DNA from: JALZVT01 sp964634815
Lineage (GTDB): Bacteria > Pseudomonadota > Gammaproteobacteria > Pseudomonadales > Azotimanducaceae
Reading direction: 5' to 3'
NCBI GenBank assembly: GCA_964634815.1
Contig: CAZWMD010000010.1
Location: 52,300-116,299 of the forward strand
DNA length: 64,000 nt
Shown here: in pieces, positions 44,128 to 53,000 of the stretch
Position numbering within the stretch: position 1 is the stretch's first letter
How the letters are laid out: every line of letters starts with the position of its first letter
The notes under the pieces: generated by a model
Told to the model about the DNA's origin: nothing
Databases searched by the model: none
Seen by the model: only the letters and a program-made list of their open reading frames with translations
Program-made: the position numbers and the translations under genes

Positions 44128-44174
44128 TTCGCGGGCACTTCTCAGTCACGGATAACCTGAGAAGTGCCCGCGAA
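44128..44174. terminator. Strong bidirectional terminator hairpin
   Basis: Perfect 18-bp inverted repeat: TTCGCGGGCACTTCTCAG (44128-44145) and its exact complement at 44157-44174, with an 11-nt loop. It lies between the converging Arg/Tyr-rich gene (ends 44110) and the selenoprotein gene (ends 44205), where a two-way terminator is expected. The stem is flanked by A/T on both sides but no long T-run. Confidence 0.8.
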
Positions 44175-44204
44175 ACTTCTTACTCACCGTACTCTCTGTC
44201 AAAG

Positions 44205-45452
44205 CTACCCAGCAAAAGCACTGCCGTCTTGGTAATAGCCCTCAGGAATCAGCAGACCTCGCACCAACAGCGCATAAGGACTGCCGTCGGCAGTTAAATG
44301 TTCAGCAATCATTTGTAGCGCATCGCCAAGGGCTGTGCCGCCAAAAATCCAGGCATTCAGGGCATCATGATTGGGCGCCGCATCACCGGGTTGAGCAGCG
44401 ATCGCCTCGTGGTAGAAGGTGCGCATATCATCCGCCAGATGTCTCACCAGCAACGGCATATCAAAGGCCCACTTAACTCCCGCGTCAGGCGCCTGGGTTA
44501 AGTCACCACTCTCAGCGATCTGCGCAAGCGCTAACGCCACGGCCTCCACCTGATCCGGTTCAGCCCCAGTGATACCAAAGAGTGTTCGACCCCGGGCTGT
44601 GCGAGTTTCAGCGGACCAGGGCGTCAAGCGCGCCACTTCCGCCTGAAGTCGCTGTGCGATGGAATCATCCGTATTCACAGCAAAACTAACCGGACAAACC
44701 CATTGTTCAGCGTCGGCTTCAGCAGGCGCTTCGATTGGATAGTCCTCAATGGTTGGTTCTTTGGCGGTGGCCAGCATGTTCAGCGATGCCCGTATCACCT
44801 GCTTTTGAAACTCAGGATCTTCAGCACTGCCAAATGGCCGTCCGAGCGCAAACGGAACCCACAGCGCGCGGGGTGGGCGAACGGCTTCGCTCTGTTCCCG
44901 TATAAGACTTATCGACGCGCAAGCAACACCAGCACGCTCTATGTAGTTGGCCAGGGCGCCCACGGCGCCCGTGCAGATAGGTCAGACCGGCACCATCAGG
45001 GCAACATCTACACCGTCTTTGAACAGTAATTGCCCGACCTCTTCGCCGGTCTGAGCAAGCGCTTCATGGTTGGGCTGGGCCCCCATAAAGGAATAGTGCC
45101 AGTTGGCAACGCCCCCAACCTCGCCATCGGCTGCCATTTCGCGCAATCTGTCGAGCGGGAACCAAATATTTGGATCTTGCTGAAAGGCGCTCCGATCGAA
45201 GTTGGTACTGATGTGTGACACCACAACATCTGCAAAATCAACATCGCCCGGCAGTAACCGATAGTCTACGGCACCAGGCACAAAAGGCGCATCACTCCGG
45301 CGATGGAGTCCGGCGGTTGAGATGATGGCAACAGTAGACTCTTTCAGTGGCTTTGGCGTAATCCAGGGTGCCGCGGCAACAGGTTTCATAGCCGCCGCAC
45401 GAGCCCGCATGTGCTTGGCCTCGGCCTCGTGTAAATCTGTGAGTCGAACCAT
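44205..45452 (-). CDS. Selenoprotein of GrdB/PrdB (glycine/proline reductase B-like) family, in-frame UGA
   Basis: 415 residues if the TGA at 44984-44982 is read as selenocysteine (residue 157). The two open segments, 44982-45452 and 44205-44981, are in the same frame, and the 18 nt between the TGA and the GTG at 44963 reads P-I-C-T-G-A, so the joined sequence is LMVPV-U-PIC-TGAVGAL. This gives a UxxC redox pair with Cys160, as in selenoprotein B-type reductases. The N-terminal part has IISTAGLHRRSDAPF, LPGDVDFADVVVSHISTNFDR, FPLDRLREMAADGEVG and WHYSFMG, all of the GRDB family (PF07355). A SECIS-like hairpin follows. The role is likely reductive, with no substrate evidence. A nonsense mutation is the main alternative. 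Confidence 0.85.
44954..44984 (-). promoter_or_regulatory. Bacterial SECIS-like element after the UGA
   Basis: On the minus strand the UGA (44984-44982) is followed by 11 nt and then GGGCGCC (44970-44964), a 3-nt GUG loop (44963-44961) and GGCGCCC (44960-44954), a perfect 7-bp stem. The loop starts 18 nt after the UGA, inside the 16-37 nt window described for bacterial SECIS elements, and its first two bases contain G and U. This is what SelB needs to recode UGA. The stem also encodes GA-V-GA, so selection for protein and RNA is overlaid. Confidence 0.75.
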
Positions 45453-45508
45453 TTGGGCACCTAAACCTTGTGAGTTGTCTACTGATCCAGATTACCTACT
45501 ATAAACGC

Positions 45509-47464
45509 TTAGAGCCCGGCATCCACTGGGTTATGGGTTTCTAAAAACGCATCAATAGCCTTGAGCGTCGCAACGCGCGTGTCGCTTCCTGACAGCCAAT
45601 GATCCTCACCTTTCAGGGTCAATAGTTCTACTTTTTTGCCCGCCTTCTTCAGTGCAGACGCCATGCGTTTACTTTGATTGAGTCGGACAACACTGTCATC
45701 TCTACCGTGAATCAAAAGCACGGGCGCCTGAACAAGGCGTGCCGAATTGACCGGGGATATGGCGGCGATCTGTTTTCGGTCCTCGCGAGCATCCCCAATC
45801 AGCTCCTCCCAGTACGTCAGTGCCCAACTGGTCTTCGGATTATAGTGCCGTTCATCCCGGAGCATTTTAGGCAGATCAGATACTCCGGCTACTGAGACAG
45901 CACAGCGGTACAAATCAGGCGTGAAGGCCGCTCCGGCAAGTGCTGAATAGCCACCAAAGGATGCGCCCATAATGCACACTCTGTCCGGATCGGAGTAACC
46001 CGCATCTACCAGCAGCTTTAGGCCATCCGTAATATCGTCCTGCATGAGTTGCCCCCACTGGCCGCGCCCCGCCATCATGTACTCTTTGCCATGACCAGAA
46101 GAACCACGAAAATTAGGCTGGAAAACAAGATAGCCTTTGCGCGCAAAATACTGGGCCCACCAGTCAAATCTGATGCGGTCATAGCTTTCCGGCCCACCGT
46201 GGGGAAACACCAAGGTGGGCAGGTTAGGGGGGGATTCGTCCCGTTGAAAGCCGGCAGGCCAGGTCAACACCGCCGTTAGCTTTGTGCTGTCCCGAGCCGG
46301 ATACCTGATGGCCGATATTCTTCCAACCTGAGCCTGTTTGATTGTGGGGTAACCGCTGGCGATGGGGGTCATCGATCGGGCGGCGGCGTTATACAGGTAG
46401 TAGTCGTTTACACCGGCGTTGCCACTCACTTCGAAAATAACCGTGTCGTTATTCTGCGTCGCAGATAACACCGATATGCTGCTAGCTTGAAAATTTTTGG
46501 AAACACCGGCCATCAAGGCTTGCCATTCAGGATTGAGGTAGTGGTATTCCGGTATCGGTCCACTCAGTGCCACCCCCAGATATTCCCGGTGCTTACCTGC
46601 AAGCAACAGTCGATCAATGTCTTTGTCAGTCTGCTGAAACTCTGGAGCGCTTAGTGCGCCGTCTAGCAGAGAAATTTTGCGCACCGCGTCTCCCGTTGCG
46701 TTGCTTTCGATATAAACCAAAGCAAGGTTATCCGAGGTAATCCCCTGGATAGAAATATTGGGAATTTCAGTATCTTCTTCATAAATTACATAGGGCTTAT
46801 CCTTCGAATAAGACCAGATTTTGTGTTTTGCATTGGAGGCATCAAAATCTTCTCGGGCAAGGACTTTGCCATCCGCGCTGACAAACCAATCCACAGTGTA
46901 AGATTTACCACGGGCCAGGGTTTTCGACCTGCCGGTATTAAGGTCAGCCCTTAAGAGGTGTTTTTGGGGATTCTTTTGGCCGATAAAGGCTGGCATATAA
47001 ACTTCATTTTTTTCGACATTGATGCCAACGATCCGGCTCAATCCTCCCTGCGCCAAATAGAGATCATCGGTTTTCAACAACATCGGTTTCATCTCACGAG
47101 TGTCGATTTGATACGAAACCGCGGTGTCTTGCTCCCACTTACCGCGAAACCGGATGTCGGAGCGTGTTTCCGAGACCGTTAGAATGACGTGCTTGTTGGT
47201 CGCAAAGTAAACACTTCTGGCTTTGAGCTTGCTGGCGTTTGCTCCCCCGACAACGCGCTTTTCAGCAGCATTGAACACCACAAAGAATTCTTCACCTTCA
47301 CTGCGCTCAATATAGGCGTAGTGCGCGCCATCTGGAGACACAGAAAAAGCACGGTACTTGGGCAGTTGTCCGTACTCCATTGCGAGATCCTGGGCGCCGA
47401 TTGGGCTGGATAGGAACACGCAAATAAAACTCAAAGCACAAAAATTGAGAATCCTGTGTGTCAT
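45509..47464 (-). CDS. S9 family prolyl oligopeptidase-type peptidase, exported
   Basis: 651 residues with an N-terminal signal peptide (cleavage near GAQ, residues 23-25). A long beta-propeller-like region is followed by a C-terminal alpha/beta hydrolase: GGPESYDR, the nucleophile elbow CIMGASFGGYSALAGA, aspartate in LLIHGRDDSVV and histidine in GEDHWLSG. This is the dipeptidyl-peptidase/acylaminoacyl-peptidase type. A GGGAAG site precedes ATG 47464. It probably trims peptides in the periplasm or outside the cell. It ends 56 nt before the selenoprotein's start on the same strand; a TATAGT at 45498-45503 could be that gene's -10 box. Confidence 0.93.
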   Translation of the reverse strand: MTHRILNFCALSFICVFLSSPIGAQDLAMEYGQLPKYRAFSVSPDGAHYAYIERSEGEEFFVVFNAAEKRVVGGANASKLKARSVYFATNKHVILTVSETRSDIRFRGKWEQDTAVSYQIDTREMKPMLLKTDDLYLAQGGLSRIVGINVEKNEVYMPAFIGQKNPQKHLLRADLNTGRSKTLARGKSYTVDWFVSADGKVLAREDFDASNAKHKIWSYSKDKPYVIYEEDTEIPNISIQGITSDNLALVYIESNATGDAVRKISLLDGALSAPEFQQTDKDIDRLLLAGKHREYLGVALSGPIPEYHYLNPEWQALMAGVSKNFQASSISVLSATQNNDTVIFEVSGNAGVNDYYLYNAAARSMTPIASGYPTIKQAQVGRISAIRYPARDSTKLTAVLTWPAGFQRDESPPNLPTLVFPHGGPESYDRIRFDWWAQYFARKGYLVFQPNFRGSSGHGKEYMMAGRGQWGQLMQDDITDGLKLLVDAGYSDPDRVCIMGASFGGYSALAGAAFTPDLYRCAVSVAGVSDLPKMLRDERHYNPKTSWALTYWEELIGDAREDRKQIAAISPVNSARLVQAPVLLIHGRDDSVVRLNQSKRMASALKKAGKKVELLTLKGEDHWLSGSDTRVATLKAIDAFLETHNPVDAGL

Positions 47465-47555
47465 TTTCTTCTTCCCTGTCCGATATCAAGTAACCTACAT
47501 GCGTGGCTGTGAGTTTAGTGAACTAAACTGTCTTGCACGTTTCCATTCGGGCTCT

Positions 47556-47594
47556 CATATCAAGCTTCCATACCAAGCTTTCATACCAAGCTTT
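47556..47594. repeat. 13-bp tandem repeat in the intergenic region
   Basis: Three copies of CATACCAAGCTTT-like units (47556-47568 with two changes, 47569-47581, 47582-47594) lie between the divergent S9 peptidase and the exported protein at 47704. Each has an AAGCTT palindrome. A regulatory role is possible, but slippage is enough to explain it. Confidence 0.7.
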
Positions 47595-47703
47595 CATACA
47601 TGACATCTGAGTCGCCTTGGTCCAGTCTACTGTGCTAAAAAGCTATACGAAATTCCAGGGTATACAACACAGAACCACAACAGAGTCACATGGACGTCTA
47701 CTT

Positions 47704-48975
47704 ATGACCCAAAAGAAGCACACCAGACAAAACCACGCCGGTTTCTGGATTGGCCTCGCATTGATCAGCGCGCAGGTGAGCTGGGTTCCCACTGCAAACA
47801 GCGCCGCGGCCACAGAGCAACCCGCCTGGTTTAAAACGGCCATGGCAAAGGAGAAAAAGAGGCTGCGTCGAGGTTCAAAGTTTGTTCTGGACGGGGATGT
47901 GTTAACTGGAAAAATACCCGGCAAAATTATTAGCCGGCCCGAAAAGTCTGAAGGATCCTGGTATTTCTCTTCAAACATCGGGACCGATTCGCCACTGGAG
48001 TGTGCGTACTACGAAGAACCTCTTAACATAGCTCAGGCAACCAGCGAGGTGGCTGATAACATTGTCGCAGCCATGGTAAATGTACATGGTCCAATGAAAT
48101 CGAAAGCGTTGATGGCGGCTTCGGTTGGTCACAACGAGGGGCGTCCTGTGCTGGCGCTGGAATGGCTCTACACAGTAGGCAAAGAGAACAACGTTCAGGC
48201 TGGGCTGGCAAAAGTACGCAGCACCACAATCGGCGATACGGTGTTGTTGTGCTGGCACAACGAGTTGGGCTATCGGGAGACGTTTGAGCGTGCCTTCGAT
48301 TCCGTGGTGAGCTCAGCCAAAGGTGTAGAGGTGGAAACGCCGTACTATCAGTCGCTATACCTGCAATCGCTCGACGACAAGCCCATTGGTTTTGTTCAAA
48401 TGAGTTTTATTGAAGACGCAGATGGGGATACCCGCAGCACCGTGGTTAATGCCTCGCTTTTGGCAGTCGATAACAAAACGCTAAGCACAACCGACTCAGC
48501 TACTGTAGGTTACTCAACGCCTACCGGCAGCCTGATCAACGCGCTTGCCAGTAGCGCCAATAATGGGGAAACCACTTTTAATCTGAAACTGGACCCGGTT
48601 GAAGGCGAGCAGTGGCGTGTCAGTGGCGAGTATCAAGGCAAAGCACTGGATGTGCCGCTTCAGTCCGGCGGCGACATCATTTCGGAGCTTGGCCAGGTTT
48701 TGGCGATCGCTGCATTGCAACAAACAGCCGATCAGAATGAGGTCGTTCTCAATACCTGGTTACCGGATGTTGACCCCACTAAATTCATACCGGCTGAGAT
48801 TGTACTCGACGCCAAAGATCCCTCCAGCGGACAGATGGCAGTGAGCGGCATTGAAATGAGCGTGAAGCTCGATGACTCAGGAAATATGCTCCAGGGCACG
48901 GGGAAGCTTGCCCAGTTTGAAGTTGGCGTTGAACTGGTTTGGGAGCAGGGTAAACTTCCAGGGCCGCAAAAATAG
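47704..48975 (+). CDS. Exported protein of unknown function
   Basis: 423 residues starting at ATG 47704 (MTQKKHTRQNHAGFWIG); the frame is open to 47617 but the upstream part has no good start signal. The signal peptide probably ends near ANSAAA (residue 36). The mature part is beta-rich and acidic, with RPVLALEWLYTVGKENN, DTVLLCWHN and repeated G-E-Q/W segments; a C-terminal block contains GEYQGKALDVPLQSGGDI. I recognise no family. It is followed directly (0 nt) by a transglutaminase-like gene, so they share a transcript and perhaps a function. Confidence 0.75.
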   Translation: MTQKKHTRQNHAGFWIGLALISAQVSWVPTANSAAATEQPAWFKTAMAKEKKRLRRGSKFVLDGDVLTGKIPGKIISRPEKSEGSWYFSSNIGTDSPLECAYYEEPLNIAQATSEVADNIVAAMVNVHGPMKSKALMAASVGHNEGRPVLALEWLYTVGKENNVQAGLAKVRSTTIGDTVLLCWHNELGYRETFERAFDSVVSSAKGVEVETPYYQSLYLQSLDDKPIGFVQMSFIEDADGDTRSTVVNASLLAVDNKTLSTTDSATVGYSTPTGSLINALASSANNGETTFNLKLDPVEGEQWRVSGEYQGKALDVPLQSGGDIISELGQVLAIAALQQTADQNEVVLNTWLPDVDPTKFIPAEIVLDAKDPSSGQMAVSGIEMSVKLDDSGNMLQGTGKLAQFEVGVELVWEQGKLPGPQK

Positions 48976-49890
48976 ATGCCAGCCTTTTTTGCTCCAGTAT
49001 CTTTGTTGATAGGGTTGATAGGGTTGATAGGGCTTCCCAGTATGGCGCTGGCCCAGAGCACAGTCGAAAACGACAACAAGACGCAGGCGAGTGCCCCTGG
49101 CTACTACCTGGCAAATATCGAGGTTATCGCCGGATCGCTGTCAGAGCCGCTTGCTGCTGACTCTCCACTAACCCTTGACTTACACTCTAGCGATGTAGCC
49201 GGCCTGAGAGCTCAGCTGGTCGACACCAGCAACCTTGATATTGTCAACGCAAGTGAAGGTAGTCTGCGAATACGCCTTTCTGCTGGCGCCAAACTCACCC
49301 GTCCGCCATCGCCACCTGATCATGCCGCCAGCTGGGTGATCGACTATGACCAGCCTGCGGTGAGCACACTGGGTAACCTCTGGCGAGAAAAAGTACATTC
49401 TGAGACCCCAACGCCTGGGACCTCAAACGCAGCAAACGCAGCCGCACAGGTGCGGGGGTTAATCAACTTCACCGCAGATCAGATAGACAATCCAAACTCT
49501 CGCCATGGCTTGTTGATCGCGTCTCAGGTCGCAAAACGTCGCGAAGGGGACTGCACCGAATACGCCGTACTTCAGACCGCGCTTGCCCGTGGCGCTGGGT
49601 ATGCCTCACGAATGGTGCTTGGCATCGTATTGGTTGCCGCTGCTGATGAGATTCGAGCCTATGGCCATGCCTGGTCAGAGGTTCACACGGGTAACCAGTG
49701 GGTGCTGGCCGACGCCACACAGCTGGCCCTCGATGAGGGGGTTCAGGGGGTGTGGCACCTGCCAATCCGTCAGTTTGAGGATGAAGGCTTTGGCCATGTT
49801 CTGGAGATGCTTAAGTTCGCTGAGCAGCGTCCAAGCTCGTTAACCTTGATCCATAATTTTGAAACGCCTGGCAATATCGACTCAAAATAG
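48976..49890 (+). CDS. Transglutaminase-like domain protein, exported
   Basis: 304 residues with a signal peptide (hydrophobic core built of LIG repeats, cleavage near ALAQS). The papain-like transglutaminase triad is present: Cys in EGDCTEYAVL, His in YGHAWSEV and Asp in WVLADATQLA. About 110 residues before this form a beta-rich domain of unknown role. Such periplasmic proteins are likely proteases or crosslinking enzymes, and the target is unknown. It starts directly after the stop of the preceding exported protein, with no spacer. Confidence 0.88.
   Translation: MPAFFAPVSLLIGLIGLIGLPSMALAQSTVENDNKTQASAPGYYLANIEVIAGSLSEPLAADSPLTLDLHSSDVAGLRAQLVDTSNLDIVNASEGSLRIRLSAGAKLTRPPSPPDHAASWVIDYDQPAVSTLGNLWREKVHSETPTPGTSNAANAAAQVRGLINFTADQIDNPNSRHGLLIASQVAKRREGDCTEYAVLQTALARGAGYASRMVLGIVLVAAADEIRAYGHAWSEVHTGNQWVLADATQLALDEGVQGVWHLPIRQFEDEGFGHVLEMLKFAEQRPSSLTLIHNFETPGNIDSK
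49006..49032. repeat. 9-bp tandem repeat in signal-peptide coding region
   Basis: TTGATAGGG is repeated three times without interruption, encoding LIG-LIG-LIG inside the hydrophobic core of the transglutaminase-like protein's signal peptide. The unit keeps the frame, so copy-number changes would only lengthen or shorten that core. Confidence 0.8.
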
Positions 49891-50093
49891 ATTCAGATCG
49901 CTTCCTTCAGGCAAGTAAATAGACTTACTCAAACCAACCTGTATTGCCGCTCTTAAGCACCGCAAACTTTGTGTATTCTATGGCACTCTAATTGCTGTAT
50001 TGCGTGCACGTCTGCCGCTGCATTGCTTGATATGCTCTCGCTTCACGTATTTTGTATGTTCTTTTTCATGTTCCATGCTTTGAGGAAATCAAA

Positions 50094-53000
50094 TTGATCC
50101 GCTCTACACTTCTGATGATATTGGCGCTTACGCTAAGTCAAAATGCGATGGCCGATGCCGGCCCTAATCAAACCGTAGACGAGGGCGCGCTGGTTACGCT
50201 TAGTGGTTCCGGATCAACCCCGGCCTTCACTAACTTCAGCTGGTCACAGATTACCGGTCCGACGGTTACGCTTAGTTCCTCAGTTGTTGCGTCACCTACA
50301 TTCACCGCACCTGAAGTGACAACCGCTGGTGATACCCTGTCTTTCTTATTAACGGTCGATGACGGGGCAGGAAACAGCGAGAACGGTTCGGTGACCATCA
50401 CCGTAGCCAACGTAAACGATCCACCGGTTGCGAACGCCGGTCCTGATCAAACCGTAGAAGAAGGCGCCCAGGTTACGCTTGACGGCTCTGGTTCATCTGA
50501 TCCGGACCCGGGCGATACCTTTACGTTCAGCTGGGTACAGACCGGAGGAGCGGCAGCATCTCTTAGTGCCACAGACATTGCGTCACCCACGTTCACCGCA
50601 CCCAACGTGCCGGCTGGTGGTGACACCCTGACGTTTCAATTGACGGTCGAAGACGAAGCAGGTGCCACCAATTCCAACACGGTGAACATCACGGTAACCA
50701 ATACCAACCAGCCGCCGGTTGCCGATGCGGGGTCGCCGCAAACCGCCGCGGAAGGCACCACCGTCACCCTAAATGGCTCCGGCTCGACAGACGAGAACAC
50801 GTCAACGCTCAGTTATTCCTGGATTCAGCTCAGCGGACCACCTGCCTTTACATCACGAACCACAGTAACCCCAAGCTTTCTCGCCCCGCAGGTCGGTTTT
50901 GACGGACCGACAGAGGTGACGGCGCAGCTAACCGTTACCGATGAGGGCGGCCTGACCTCAACTGATACCGTGGTCATCACCATCACTAACACAAACATTG
51001 CCCCAACCGCTGACGCGGGCAGTGACCAGACGGTCAGTGAAGACACTCTGGTGAACCTGGACGGCACGGCATCCAGCGACCCGGATACCGCCATTGATGA
51101 CATCCTGACCTTTGCCTGGACCCAAACGGGTGGCACCTCGGTAACATTGACCGGCGAGAATACGGCGACACCGTCTTTTCAGTCCCCCGTTGTGGGTGCC
51201 GCTGGCGGGAGTGCAGCGTTCACCCTGACAGTGACAGATCGCGGCGGAGAGCAAAGCAGCGACTCCGTCACCATTAACTTTACCGACAGCAATGTCAGTC
51301 CAACCGCAGACGCTGGTCCGGATCAAACCGTCAATGAAGGCGTGACGGTTAACCTCACTGGCGCGGCATCAACAGACGATGCGCCTACGAGCGAGCTGAC
51401 GTACTCCTGGGTTCAGTCCGGTGGTCCAGCTGTCACGCTGACGGGTCCAGATACCGTAACGCCGTCATTCACCGCACCCCAGGTTGGGTTTGATGATCCC
51501 AATGCCATCACCCTGACTCTGACCGTCACGGATATTGCAGGCCTCACTGGTACCGACACCGTTATTGTCAATGTCACCAATGTGAACCTTGCGCCCACCG
51601 CAAATGCGGGGGCCGAGCAAACGGTTGAGGAAGGGGGCACGGTAAACCTTGACGGTTCAGGATCCACCGACCCGGATATCGCTCAGGATGATGAGCTGAG
51701 CTTCGCCTGGACCCAAACGGCTGGTGTTGCTGTCACACTCATTGGCGACACCACTGCAACCCCCAGCTTTCAGGCACCAGACGTGCCTGCGGGCGGCGGA
51801 TCGGCAACCCTTACGCTCACGGTAACAGACCGGGGTGCGCTGCAGGATTCAGCCACTGTGGTTGTGAACTTCACAGACAGCAATGTCGCCCCTGTGGCAA
51901 ACGCTGGTGCAGATCAGACCATCGATGAAGGCGCTACCGTTTCTCTTAATGGCGCAGGCTCCACAGACGAGTCTGCGGAACCCTTGCAGTTTGCCTGGAC
52001 TCAGTCCTCCGGTCCTGTTGTCACCCTGAGCGACCCAGCAATCGCAAATCCAACCTTTGTTGCACCAGACGTTGGATTTGACCCACCAAATACCGTTGTG
52101 CTGTTGCTTACGGTAACCGACGAGGGCGGGCTCACCGATACCGACACGGTCACGATTACCGCGAACAACCTGAATGCGGCGCCCACAGCAAATGCGGGGA
52201 CGGATCAGACGGTTGGCGAACAAGTCTTGTTGACACTCGATGGCTCTGGGTCAACCGATCCCGACCTTTCGGTAGACGATGCACTGACCTTCGCGTGGAC
52301 CCAGGACAGCGGCGATCCCGTTACGCTGACGGGGCCTGATACCGCCAATCCGACGTTCACCTCTCCAAACGCGCCTGCAGGAGGTAGCTCGGCAACCTTT
52401 ACACTGACTGTGACCGATCGCGGTTCGCTGCAAAGTTCCGACTCGGTGATCATTAACTTCACCGATGGCAATACCAGTCCGGTGGCCGATGCCGGGGTGG
52501 ATCAAACGGTTGATGAAGCCACGTTGGTCACCCTCACTGGCGCAGGTTCTACGGATGAAGTGGTTGAGACACTGGAGTACGCCTGGGATCAAACCAGCGG
52601 AACACCAGTCCCTCTGACGGGTGCAGATACGATCAACCCAACGTTCACAGCGCCTGATGTCGGTTTTGATACCAACAACACCCTCGTCTTCATTTTGACT
52701 GTAACCGATGAAGAAGGGTTGACCGGCACCGACACGGTGACCCTTGTGGTAACCAATGTAAATCAACCCCCCGTTGCTGATGCAGGTGGCGATCAGGTTG
52801 TGAGTGAAAACTCTCCGGTTACCCTTGACGGATCTGGATCTACCGATCCCGATCTGGCGGTCGACGACGTACTGACCTTTGCCTGGACGCAAACCAATGG
52901 AGCGGCTGTCACGCTGACAGGAGCAGATACAGCCACACCAAGTTTCCAGGCACCTAACGTAGATGACGCTGGCGAATCAGCAACGTTCACGCTTACAGTG

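Noticed and set aside
44205..44963. The ORF beginning GTG 44963 as an independent gene
   Set aside because: It has no ribosome site, the sequence just upstream is in frame with the preceding ORF across one TGA, and the GTG sits in the SECIS-like loop. The combined reading matches one family.
52251..52892. 213-residue antisense ORF within the PKD array
   Set aside because: The repeated, biased composition of the sense gene keeps the opposite frame open; it shows no domain or start signal.
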